From Deltaproteobacteria bacterium (lineage in GTDB: Bacteria; Myxococcota_A; Polyangia; Polyangiales; Houyiibacteriaceae): DNA of 64,000 nt. Shown piece after piece: positions 1 through 7,995 of this stretch. The notes below the pieces were generated by a model, which was not told the DNA's origin, did no database searches, and worked only from the letters and a program-made list of their open reading frames with translations. A program made the translations under genes and the position numbers. The stretch is taken from positions 1 to 64,000 of the forward strand of contig JAEPMI010000018.1 of the NCBI GenBank assembly GCA_017644045.1. The letters are read 5' to 3'. Every line of letters starts with the position of its first letter. Positions within the stretch are counted from its first letter, which is position 1.

Positions 1-905
1 CCATGGAAGCGCTCCATCTCGTAGGTCCCACACGGGTACTCGACGTCGCGGTTCCCCGCTCGCCACTCCTCGTTGGCACTGGCGTGAGCCTCCCGAAACG
101 CGCGCACCTCCAGCGCCCCACGAATCTCGGCGTCCTTGCCCTCGAGCCCGCGCTTGCTGGTCTTGAAGCTCGGCACCCGCCCGCCGCCGCTTTCGCGGAG
201 CGTCATCGGCTCGTCCCACGGATGGATCCCCCGGACCTCCGCCGCGGTCTTCGCGGGACGCTTCCGCGCGGCCCGAATGGCGCGCTCGCCGTCCCGCTCG
301 AGCTTGCGGATCTGATGCACGAGCCCATCCAGGTCCCCACCGAACGCCCGATACAGGAGCGGCGGCGCCGACACCTGCAGCACCCGTGAGCGCTCCTTGC
401 TCGCCGTGTAGACCGTGGGCCGATTCAGCTGGACTCCGGCGCCCTTCCACAGCCCCGGGTCCAGCGTCCGCCCCGGCACGCCGTCGCAGGTGTCCGCCAG
501 TCCGGCCGCCGGCGGGTTCAGCCGCTCGTACACGATGTGCCCGAGCTGCGCCTCGGCGTCCATCAGCCGCATCACGTGGCTGCCCCGCGCGTCGAAGAGC
601 TCGTGCGGGGCATCGTAGCGTTCGCGGGCCAGCAGCGTGTTGAGCATGCAGCTCATCTGGTGATGCAGCAGCCGCAGGAACTCGCCGAGGTTCTTGCGCG
701 TGATGGTGAAGGTCAGGTGGTAGTGCGACCCGACCCGCACTGCGTGGTGCAGGTGAACGCCGCACTTCTCCGCGACCATGGCGAGGCACCAGAAGAAGAT
801 GTCGTCGACCTCGGGATGCCACCAACCCAGGAACGCCTTCCGGCACACGCACCGCCGCGTGACCGCGTAGGTCGCTCCGGGGACGACGATGCGCGGCGCG
901 GTCAC
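1..905 (-). CDS. Y1 (HUH) transposase-like protein, C-terminus cut by window edge
   Basis: The reverse-strand frame is open from a GTG at 905-903 to the window edge, giving 301 codons with no stop. An in-frame TGA lies just upstream of the GTG. The N-terminus reads PGATYAVTRRC, followed by an FLGWWHPE stretch and then GSHYHLTFT. The H-Y-H triplet fits the HUH metal-binding motif of Y1/REP-associated tyrosine transposases, which are single-strand DNA endonucleases. The arrangement of an ATYxVTRRC start, a central HUH and a long basic C-terminal region is known from a group often labelled simply 'transposase' in deltaproteobacteria. The catalytic tyrosine was not assigned. No terminal inverted repeats are visible on this side, so it may be a domesticated single-copy gene rather than a full insertion sequence. 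No good ribosome site precedes the GTG. Confidence 0.7.
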   Translation of the reverse strand, partial: MTAPRIVVPGATYAVTRRCVCRKAFLGWWHPEVDDIFFWCLAMVAEKCGVHLHHAVRVGSHYHLTFTITRKNLGEFLRLLHHQMSCMLNTLLARERYDAPHELFDARGSHVMRLMDAEAQLGHIVYERLNPPAAGLADTCDGVPGRTLDPGLWKGAGVQLNRPTVYTASKERSRVLQVSAPPLLYRAFGGDLDGLVHQIRKLERDGERAIRAARKRPAKTAAEVRGIHPWDEPMTLRESGGGRVPSFKTSKRGLEGKDAEIRGALEVRAFREAHASANEEWRAGNRDVEYPCGTYEMERFH

Positions 906-1056
906 ACATCACGCACTGCCAATCCCGTGCCTGGCTCCGCCGAGCCATTCCCTCGACGAAGCCCACGGTCCCGCCGGCGGTTGGCCACCGACTCGCCGGC
1001 GCCCGCCACCGTCACGCCGGCTGCTCGGCGCGTCCTCGTGGCGGCGCCCGAGCCCC

Positions 1057-1812
1057 TCACTCCTCTGCGAGCTCCGTTCGCATCCGTGTGCCCAGCCAGT
1101 AGGCGCAGTCCATGGCGGCGTCGAAGGCCAAGTGGAGCGCCCCGAGCCGGCTTTCGCCCCCGAGCTTGCGGCGGATGGACCCCAGCTGCTTCTCGATCGT
1201 GGTGCGCTGCACATGCAACAGCCGCGGCAGGTCGCGCAGGTTCACCTCCATGTGCGCGAGCAGTACACGGTGCTCGGCCGCGGTCAGACCCGCTTCGTTC
1301 GACAGCTCGCTGACGCCGATCGCGTGGAAGAGCCTCAGGCGCATCGCTCGATCGGCGCGCAGCCGCTCCGCGAACGCTCGCGCGTCCAGCAACTCCCGTT
1401 CTCGCATGCACTTCTCGAAGGGACCGGCAGCGGTGAGGACGGCGCCGAGGTCGATCAACGCGCCGGCCTGATGGCGATCACATCGCCGGATGTCCGCGAG
1501 AAGCCTCAGTGGGCGCAGACGCGACACCTCGGCGAGCACTTCCAGTGTGTCCGCCCACCACTCGTCGCGTTGCCGGTCTGCGAGACCGACGACGAGCGTG
1601 TGGCACCGCGGGGTGTCGCGCAGCCATCTCTCCAGGCGATTCGGATCCCGCACCGCTTGCACGCGGTCCGCCATTGGCGAGTCCGCCCAGCCGTTCAGCC
1701 GCAGGGTCTCGGAGTCCAGCACGGCAATCGGAGTAAACCGGCCGATTCGAATACCAGAGGGAGGCGCGGTGTCGAAGTCGTCGTCCCACACACCCATTTG
1801 GGGCTTGATCAT
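1057..1812 (-). CDS. LuxR/GerE-type HTH transcriptional regulator
   Basis: This is a 251-residue protein if translation starts at MIKPQMGV (ATG 1812-1810). The frame continues upstream, but that part is Arg-rich and looks non-coding. The last ~65 residues (LTAAEHRVLL, then RTTIEKQLGSIRRKLG) match the GerE/LuxR four-helix DNA-binding domain, including the usual start (LTxxExxVL) and the xxIRRKLG recognition-helix end. The N-terminal ~170 residues resemble a receiver-like alpha/beta domain (IAVLDSETLRLNGW, then CHTLVVGLA, then RPLRLLADIRR), but I could not place a phospho-acceptor aspartate, so it may be a pseudo-receiver. It stands alone between the transposase-like gene and the lipoprotein at 1954-3687. 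The target genes are unknown. Confidence 0.7.
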   Translation of the reverse strand: MIKPQMGVWDDDFDTAPPSGIRIGRFTPIAVLDSETLRLNGWADSPMADRVQAVRDPNRLERWLRDTPRCHTLVVGLADRQRDEWWADTLEVLAEVSRLRPLRLLADIRRCDRHQAGALIDLGAVLTAAGPFEKCMRERELLDARAFAERLRADRAMRLRLFHAIGVSELSNEAGLTAAEHRVLLAHMEVNLRDLPRLLHVQRTTIEKQLGSIRRKLGGESRLGALHLAFDAAMDCAYWLGTRMRTELAEE

Positions 1813-1953
1813 CACACCCGTCCTGCCGTGTCTCGCCTCCGAGAGCAACCTCGTTCGCGTGAGTCGTCGTATCGTTCCAGTGATCGCGGCCACCGCGGGC
1901 GTCTTCGAAGCGACGTGAGTGTTCACCCTGCTCGAGCGGCTGGCGGAAGTGCG

Positions 1954-3687
1954 TCAGTCGCGGGCGGAGGGCGGATCGAGGTCCGTCGGCCGCTCGACGC
2001 CGACGACGCGAAGCTCGTCCGGACCGAGCGCGTAGAGATGCACCCGCAGCGGTCGGGAGTCCTCGTCGTCGTTCGACCAGAGCGCCATCAGATCGACGAT
2101 GAGGTAGGCGGGGTCCGACGGCGTCGCGTCACTCACGGTCGGCAGTCTCATGCACAGGTGGTGCGGTCGACGCCGCACGAGCCCGCCGGTTTCGACCGTC
2201 TCGAGGTCGTCACCGCCGACGTGTCGCCAGGCGCGCGCCCAGTAGGGCCGCAGCTCCCAGTCGATCAGCTCGCTCGCGACCGCCAGATCCTCCGCGCACA
2301 GGAGCGGTCCCTCGCTCGACCGGACCACCACCGGTCGGGTGAGCGGCGAGAGCTCGCGCAGGAACGTCCGTAGGATACGCTCGCGACGGGCGACGAGGAT
2401 CCGCTTCAGCTCGCTCTCCACGAGCGGATCCTGGATGCGGGCCTGGTCGACGACCGCGCGGACGTCGTCCTCGCTGATCCCCGCCACGATGCGCGCCATC
2501 CACGCCTTGTCCCCATCCTGCGCCGCGTCGAACGCCGGGTTCGGGTAGCCCGGTCGGTATCGCGCCGGGTCGAAGCGCTCGACGCCGAAGTAGCCGAGCA
2601 CCTCACCGGTCGGTCCCTTCTCCGCGTCGAACCACGGCCGGTCGATCAGCCCGAAGCTGGCGAAGTCCTCGAGCACGTGGCGCATGTCGAAGTAGCTCGA
2701 GTGGCCCAGCCGCCGGCTGATTCCGTCCCAGCTCCACTGACTCCCGAAGCTGTCACCCCAGTCGATGTAGTTGTGCTGCACGTATCCCGGCGCGTCGTCG
2801 CCCTCGCCGTCTCGGACCCACATCGCGAGGGTGTTCTGCTCGCGTGAGTCGAAGTGGTTGATCCACGCGGCGAGCACGTACGCGCCGCGCAGCTCGCGAC
2901 GGTCCTGATGCGGGATCACGTCGTTCGGGTCGTCGCTGCGGGTGCCCTCGTAGCGCCATGGACCGAGGGGTCGCCCCGGGAGGAACTGGCTCGACGCACC
3001 GCGGAAGCGGCCGTCGGGCAGCCGGGTGGCCTTCTCGAAGGCGGGCGCGAGCATGGCCCAGGTCATGGGCACCTCTTCGCCGCCGACCTTGGCGGTGGCG
3101 CCTTCCTCGATCGTCAGGATGTCCCTGTCGAAGAAGACCACTCGGTTGCACGGGGTCGAGAACCCGGCCGCCCAGTAGAGGAGCGAGCCCATGATGTCCG
3201 CCGACGTCGCGCGCTCGGGCTGGTTCGGGCTGTCGAACTTGAGGAGGAACTTGCGACCCTCGGCGTCTTCGATGATGAAGCCCGGGTTCGCGCCGTTCGG
3301 CTTGGCGCTGGTGATCGTCCAGGGGCCCGCCGGGTCCAGCGGCGGCTCGTCCCCGCACGCACCGCGGATCAGGGTCTGCCGGTCGAGGGGCCCGCGGGAG
3401 AGCCGGTTGGTGTACCAGCTCGAGTTCGGCACCTCGTCCATCGCGTTCACGTTGACGGCAGCACCGGAGGGATCGACCGCCAGAAACCGGGACAGGGGTC
3501 GAAAGAGCATCTGATCGGCCCCATCCCAGGCGAAGGGCGAGTAGTACTCCTCGGGCATGGGCTGAAACGCTCGGAAGTCCTCCTCGTCCACCCACATGGG
3601 ATCGGCCAGCGGAAAGCGCCGGATCTCGTGGGCACAGCTGGTCAGCCCGATGAGGACGAGAAGAACGAGGATGCAGCGGTCGAACAT
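1954..3687 (-). CDS. Lipoprotein with a kinase-like fold signature
   Basis: This is a 577-residue protein starting at MFDRCILVLL, with a signal peptide ending in a lipobox (GLTSC, Cys18), so it is probably anchored in a membrane outside the cytoplasm. The frame runs on upstream into the opposite gene, but the signal peptide fixes the start at 3687. It reads like an atypical kinase: a beta-strand lysine in RKFLLKFD (Lys150), a catalytic-loop-like HFDSREQN (Asp280, Asn285), and a metal-loop-like NYIDWGDSFG (Asp309/Asp312). The same D-x4-N followed by an acidic loop occurs in HipA/Fam20/CotH-type kinases. I did not recognise the exact family, so kinase activity is inference. It diverges from the ion-transport operon across 55 nt, so the two may share a regulatory region. 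Confidence 0.6.
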   Translation of the reverse strand: MFDRCILVLLVLIGLTSCAHEIRRFPLADPMWVDEEDFRAFQPMPEEYYSPFAWDGADQMLFRPLSRFLAVDPSGAAVNVNAMDEVPNSSWYTNRLSRGPLDRQTLIRGACGDEPPLDPAGPWTITSAKPNGANPGFIIEDAEGRKFLLKFDSPNQPERATSADIMGSLLYWAAGFSTPCNRVVFFDRDILTIEEGATAKVGGEEVPMTWAMLAPAFEKATRLPDGRFRGASSQFLPGRPLGPWRYEGTRSDDPNDVIPHQDRRELRGAYVLAAWINHFDSREQNTLAMWVRDGEGDDAPGYVQHNYIDWGDSFGSQWSWDGISRRLGHSSYFDMRHVLEDFASFGLIDRPWFDAEKGPTGEVLGYFGVERFDPARYRPGYPNPAFDAAQDGDKAWMARIVAGISEDDVRAVVDQARIQDPLVESELKRILVARRERILRTFLRELSPLTRPVVVRSSEGPLLCAEDLAVASELIDWELRPYWARAWRHVGGDDLETVETGGLVRRRPHHLCMRLPTVSDATPSDPAYLIVDLMALWSNDDEDSRPLRVHLYALGPDELRVVGVERPTDLDPPSARD

Positions 3688-3742
3688 GGCGAGCTCGGTG
3701 ATGCTAACGCCTAATTCTCGATCCATCGCCCAAAAGCCAGCC

Positions 3743-5131
3743 ATGATTGCACGCTCGATGCCTTCTCTGTCGCCCCCGTTCATGGCTGCCCTGGCCATGG
3801 CGCTGGTTCTCGCTGCGCCGACGGCGGCCTTTGCGGCCGGCGGAGGCGGGGACAAGGGCACGACCACGACCGTGGTCTCCGTGCTGCTGGTCGTCGGTCT
3901 CGCGTACCTGATCGCGAACTTCATCGTCGACCGGCTGCAGCGAATGCTGCTCATCGTCACCGGCTTCGAGTACCTGATCCTGGGGGTCTTCCTCGGGCCG
4001 ACCGTCCCCGCGGTCCACGTGCTCGACAACCTCAGCGGAATGATGCCCATCATTGCGCTGGCCGCCGGCTGGGTCGGGCTGCTCCGGGGGATGGACCTGG
4101 ACGCCGCCCGACTCTCGAACCGACCGACGGGGACGATGCGGGTGGTCGTGCTCCACCTCCTCCTCCCCGGCGCGCTGGTCGGCGGCGCGGCCTACTACTT
4201 CTTCTACCTGAGCCAGGGCATGGGCCTGGTGCCCGAGGTCGGCTGGCGCGAAGCGGGGGCCAGCGCCTTCGTGCTCGGCTGCGCCGCGGCCTCCGACTCG
4301 GAGGCGCCCTACGAGATCGTGGCGGGCCGCTACGAGATCCAGGGTCCGGTCGCCACGCAGCTTCGGATCGTCGGCCAGATCAGCGACGTTCTCGTGATCC
4401 TGAGCTTCGGCATCGCCTTCTGCCTCTTCCACGTCCCCTGGGGACAGACGAGCGGCACCGACCCCGAGTGGACCATGAACTGGCTCGGGATCCAGATCGC
4501 GCTCGGCATCGGCCTCGGCGCGCTCTTCACGCCCTTCCTGGGCGGCAACGAGTCGCCGAATGGGCGTTTCCTCGCGCTGGTGGGCATCATCACCTTCGCG
4601 TCCGGCGCGGCGTACTTCGTCCAGCTCTCGCCGCTCTCGGTGAACGTGCTCCTGGGCCTCGTGTTGGTCCGCTTCGCGAAGACCGGTCGGCTCATGCGCG
4701 AGACCCTGCAGACGACCGAGAAGCCGATGAACCTCATCATGCTGGTGCTCGCCGGTGCGCTCTGGCACCCGCTCGAGAACCGCGACGCCTGGACCGCCAC
4801 CGCGCTGGTCTTCGGCTGCTTCCTGCTCTTCCGCCTCGTCGCGAAGTGGCTGGCGAGCAAGGTCAGCGCGTGGGGCATGACCTCGATGCGCAACGACCTC
4901 TACCGGGGTCTGCTCGGTCAGGGCGAGGTGACTCTCGCCATGGCGATCTCCTTCAAGGTCGTGTACTCCGGGCCGGTCGTGGACATCGCCTACACGGCGA
5001 TCCTCGCCTCGGTGGTGGTGATGGATCTGGTGGCGCCGCGTCTGCTTCGAGATCTGCTGGTCGACGCAGGCGACGTGGGCCGGGAGCGCTCGTTGGTCGA
5101 TGCGCTCGAAGACGCAGAGGGAGCTGCCTGA
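3743..5131 (+). CDS. CPA2-type cation:proton antiporter
   Basis: This is a 462-residue membrane protein. It has a cleavable signal-like start (MIARSMPSLS, cut near AAFA-AGG), then about a dozen hydrophobic segments beginning with VVSVLLVVGLAYLIANFIVD and GFEYLILGVFLGP. The VTGFEYLILGVFLGP helix, the CAAASDSEAPYEIV segment and the RNDLYRGLLGQGEVTLAM segment near the C-terminus match monovalent cation:proton antiporters of the Na/H-exchanger superfamily. It would exchange K+ or Na+ for H+ across the inner membrane. No cytosolic RCK domain is attached, but the next gene is trkA, with TGATG overlap, so TrkA could gate this protein as well as TrkH. Starts at 3758 or 3782 are also possible. No strong ribosome site is seen. 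Confidence 0.85.
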   Translation: MIARSMPSLSPPFMAALAMALVLAAPTAAFAAGGGGDKGTTTTVVSVLLVVGLAYLIANFIVDRLQRMLLIVTGFEYLILGVFLGPTVPAVHVLDNLSGMMPIIALAAGWVGLLRGMDLDAARLSNRPTGTMRVVVLHLLLPGALVGGAAYYFFYLSQGMGLVPEVGWREAGASAFVLGCAAASDSEAPYEIVAGRYEIQGPVATQLRIVGQISDVLVILSFGIAFCLFHVPWGQTSGTDPEWTMNWLGIQIALGIGLGALFTPFLGGNESPNGRFLALVGIITFASGAAYFVQLSPLSVNVLLGLVLVRFAKTGRLMRETLQTTEKPMNLIMLVLAGALWHPLENRDAWTATALVFGCFLLFRLVAKWLASKVSAWGMTSMRNDLYRGLLGQGEVTLAMAISFKVVYSGPVVDIAYTAILASVVVMDLVAPRLLRDLLVDAGDVGRERSLVDALEDAEGAA

Positions 5132-6471
5132 TGTACATCGTCGTCATCGGCCTCGGTGAGGTGGGCCGCCACTTGCTCGGGGTCTTCCAAGCGGAGGGCC
5201 ACGACGTGGTCGCGGTCGACAACTCCGCCGACGCGATCGCCTACGCGGAAGAGCATCACGACGTCGCCAGCCTGCAGGGCTACGGCGCGAGCCAGGAGGT
5301 CCTGCAGCGCGCGGGCGTCGCCGACGCCGACCTGGTCGTCGCGGTCAGCGACCACGACGAGGTGAACCTGATCGCGGCGCTCGCGGCCAAGCAGCTCGGC
5401 TGCGCGCGGGTGATCGCGCGCGCCCAGGGCAACGAGTGGGCGCGCTGGACCGAGGGCATCCGCTACGGGCTGCTCGGCGTCGACGTCGTGATCAACCCGC
5501 GCGTGCTCGTCGGCCAGGAGCTCGGCCGCGTCGCGCGGAGCCATGGCGCCACCGACGTGCTCGACCTGGCGCAGGCGCGCGTCGAGCTCGTCGAGATCGA
5601 GATGACCTCGCGGATGGCGAACAAGCCGCTCTCGAAGCTCCAGCTCCCGCCGGACACGCTGGTCGCGGCCTACGTGCGCGACGGTCACCTGGTCGTGCCG
5701 GGCGGCGCGGACGTGCTCTTGCCGGGCGATACCGTCTATCTGATCGGCACCCCAGACGCGATCCTCGGCGCCGAGGATCTCTTCAGCACCAAGCGAGAGG
5801 CGCGTCGCGTCGCGATCATCGGCGGCGGCGTGGTGGGTCAGGCGCTCGCGCGAGCCGTGCTCCCGCATGGGGTGCACGTGACCATCATCGAGCGCGATCC
5901 CGAGGTCGCCGAGAAGCTCGCCGCGGAGCACGGCGACATCGTGGTGGTCCAGGGCGACGGCACCGACAAGACCCTGCTCGAGGAGATCGAGATCAGCACC
6001 TTCGACCTGGTCGCCTGTGTGACCCACGAGGACGAGGTGAACCTGATGGCGGCGCTGATCTCCAAGCGGAGCGGCGTCAGTCGAACGGCGGCGATCGTCC
6101 AGCGCGCGGACTACAGCCCGATCTACCGGGAGCTCGGGATCGACATCGTGCTCTCGCCGCGAACCGTCGCGGCCGACCACGTGCTCCGCTTCGCGCGGAC
6201 CGACGAGCTCCACAGCCTGCACCAGCTCGCGGACGGCCAGGCCGAGGTCGTCGAGCTCACCGCCGGTGGCGGGTGTCGCGCGGTCGGCAAGCCGCTGCGC
6301 CGCATGCAGCTGCCGAAGGGTGCGCTCCTCGCCGCGATCTCGCGCAAGGACTCGGTGGTCATCCCGCGTGGTGACGACGAGGTGCATCCGGGCGACCGCG
6401 TGATCCTGATGGCGACGCGCGAGGCTCGTCCGAGCGTGCAGCGCCTCTTCCGTGGGAGGCGCAAGAGCTAG
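5131..6471 (+). CDS. trkA: Trk potassium uptake regulatory protein TrkA
   Basis: This is a 446-residue cytoplasmic NAD(H)-binding regulator with two tandem RCK modules, the usual size and design for TrkA. Module one opens with MYIVVIGLGEVGRHL (glycine-rich Rossmann loop GLGEVG) and has an acidic ribose-binding VAVDNS. It is followed by a TrkA_C domain ending GDTVYLIGTPDAI. Module two repeats this with VAIIGGGVVGQALA, IIERDPE and a second TrkA_C domain ending GDRVILMATREA. The ATG overlaps the stop of the upstream antiporter (TGATG), and trkH starts 3 nt after its stop, so the genes are translationally linked. TrkA controls K+ flux through TrkH according to nucleotide state. Confidence 0.95.
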   Translation: MYIVVIGLGEVGRHLLGVFQAEGHDVVAVDNSADAIAYAEEHHDVASLQGYGASQEVLQRAGVADADLVVAVSDHDEVNLIAALAAKQLGCARVIARAQGNEWARWTEGIRYGLLGVDVVINPRVLVGQELGRVARSHGATDVLDLAQARVELVEIEMTSRMANKPLSKLQLPPDTLVAAYVRDGHLVVPGGADVLLPGDTVYLIGTPDAILGAEDLFSTKREARRVAIIGGGVVGQALARAVLPHGVHVTIIERDPEVAEKLAAEHGDIVVVQGDGTDKTLLEEIEISTFDLVACVTHEDEVNLMAALISKRSGVSRTAAIVQRADYSPIYRELGIDIVLSPRTVAADHVLRFARTDELHSLHQLADGQAEVVELTAGGGCRAVGKPLRRMQLPKGALLAAISRKDSVVIPRGDDEVHPGDRVILMATREARPSVQRLFRGRRKS

Positions 6472-6474
6472 CTC

Positions 6475-7995
6475 GTGCCGAAGCGACGACGAGGCGCACA
6501 CCGCTGGCGCGACTTTCGCGGTGTGCTGCGCCCGCTGGGCGCGGTGATGGTCGGCGTCGGGGTCACGATCCTCGGCACCACCGCCATCGCCGCCACGTGG
6601 GACTTTCTCGCGCCCGACCCGGAGCTTCCGCAGGGCGGCGTCGTGCCGTGCCTGCTCGCGGCCGCGGCGTCGATCGTCAGCGGCACGCTGCTCTTCTTCT
6701 ACGGCCGTCGACACGGTGGCGAGAACATGACGCGTCGCGAGGCGCTCCTCGCGGTGACCCTGATCTGGTTCGGCGCGGGCGTGTGCGGCGCGCTCCCCTT
6801 CGTCTTCGGTGCGCGGATGGGCGTCGCCGACGCTCTCTTCGAGTCGATCAGCGGCTTCACGACCACGGGCGCGACGGTCATCACCGACATCGAGGACCGG
6901 CTCAACCGGCCGTTGCTCCTGTGGCGCTCGATGACCCAGTGGCTCGGCGGCATGGGCATCGTCGTGCTCTTCGTGGCGGTCTTCCCCAACCTCGGCGCGG
7001 GAGGCAAACACCTCTACCGCGGTGAGGCCCCCGGCGCGCAGGCCGAAGGCTTCAAGCCCCGCATCGCCGAGACCTCGATGACGCTCTGGAAGCTCTACGC
7101 GATCTTCACGATCCTGGAGATGATCCTGCTCGCGGGCTTCGGCATGGACGTCTTCGAGGCGCTCTGCCATGCACTCACGACCATGTCGACGGGCGGATTC
7201 TCGACTCGCGACGCGAGCGTCGGAGGCTTCGGTGTGCCGGCGTTCGAGTGGATCATCTCGGTCTTCATGCTCATCGGCAGCGTGAACTACGGCCTCTACT
7301 ACCTGCTCCTCCGGGGCAAGGACTTCGGTGTCCTCACGCGCAACATCGAGTTCCGGACGTTCGTCGCGCTGGTGCTGCTGAGCACGGGCCTGCTCGCCCT
7401 CCTGAACCTCGACCTGCACGGCTACGACGTGGTGGACTCCACCCGCTACGCGCTCTTCACCGTGGCGACGACGGTCTCATCCACCGGCTACGGGACCGAC
7501 GACTACACGGCCTTCGGCATGCCCGCGTTCACCATCATGGTGATCATCATGTTCATCGGCGGGTGCTCCGGATCGACCGCGGGCGGCATCAAGATCGAGC
7601 GCGTGGTCATGCTCGCCAAGCAGACCTTCGCGCAGGTCAAGCGGAGCTTCGAGCCGAGCGTGGTCCAGGTGGTCCGCATGGGGCGTGCGGTCGTGGCCAA
7701 GTCGGTCCTCGCGGACGTCGCCGTCTTCTTCGTGATCTACATGGTGTCCATGGGCGTCGGCGTGCTCGTCGTGGCGACGATCGAGGCGGTCCCGGTGCCG
7801 ACGGCGTTCGGCGCGATGCTCACCTGCCTCTCGAACATGGGCCCCGCGCCCTTTCACGACATGGCCGGGATGAGCGACAACTTCGCTGCATACACCGGCG
7901 TCTCGAAGGCCTTCTTCGTGGTGGCGATGCTGCTCGGGCGCCTCGAGTTCTTCACCCTCTTCGCGCTGCTGGTGCCGGAGTTCTGGCGACGATGA
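6475..7995 (+). CDS. trkH: Trk potassium uptake channel subunit TrkH
   Basis: This is a 506-residue polytopic inner-membrane protein. All four pore-loop selectivity-filter regions are visible: SISGFTTTGATV, TTMSTGGFST, TVSSTGYGTDD and LSNMGPAP. Each carries the conserved filter glycine. The GGCSGSTAGGIKIERV loop typical of TrkH/KtrB is also present. Translation starts at GTG 6475, 3 nt after the trkA stop, and the stop overlaps the ATG of the next gene (ATGA). With TrkA it forms the K+ uptake system. The operon adds two antiporters and a mechanosensitive channel, so uptake and release of ions are encoded together. Confidence 0.95.
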   Translation: MPKRRRGAHRWRDFRGVLRPLGAVMVGVGVTILGTTAIAATWDFLAPDPELPQGGVVPCLLAAAASIVSGTLLFFYGRRHGGENMTRREALLAVTLIWFGAGVCGALPFVFGARMGVADALFESISGFTTTGATVITDIEDRLNRPLLLWRSMTQWLGGMGIVVLFVAVFPNLGAGGKHLYRGEAPGAQAEGFKPRIAETSMTLWKLYAIFTILEMILLAGFGMDVFEALCHALTTMSTGGFSTRDASVGGFGVPAFEWIISVFMLIGSVNYGLYYLLLRGKDFGVLTRNIEFRTFVALVLLSTGLLALLNLDLHGYDVVDSTRYALFTVATTVSSTGYGTDDYTAFGMPAFTIMVIIMFIGGCSGSTAGGIKIERVVMLAKQTFAQVKRSFEPSVVQVVRMGRAVVAKSVLADVAVFFVIYMVSMGVGVLVVATIEAVPVPTAFGAMLTCLSNMGPAPFHDMAGMSDNFAAYTGVSKAFFVVAMLLGRLEFFTLFALLVPEFWRR

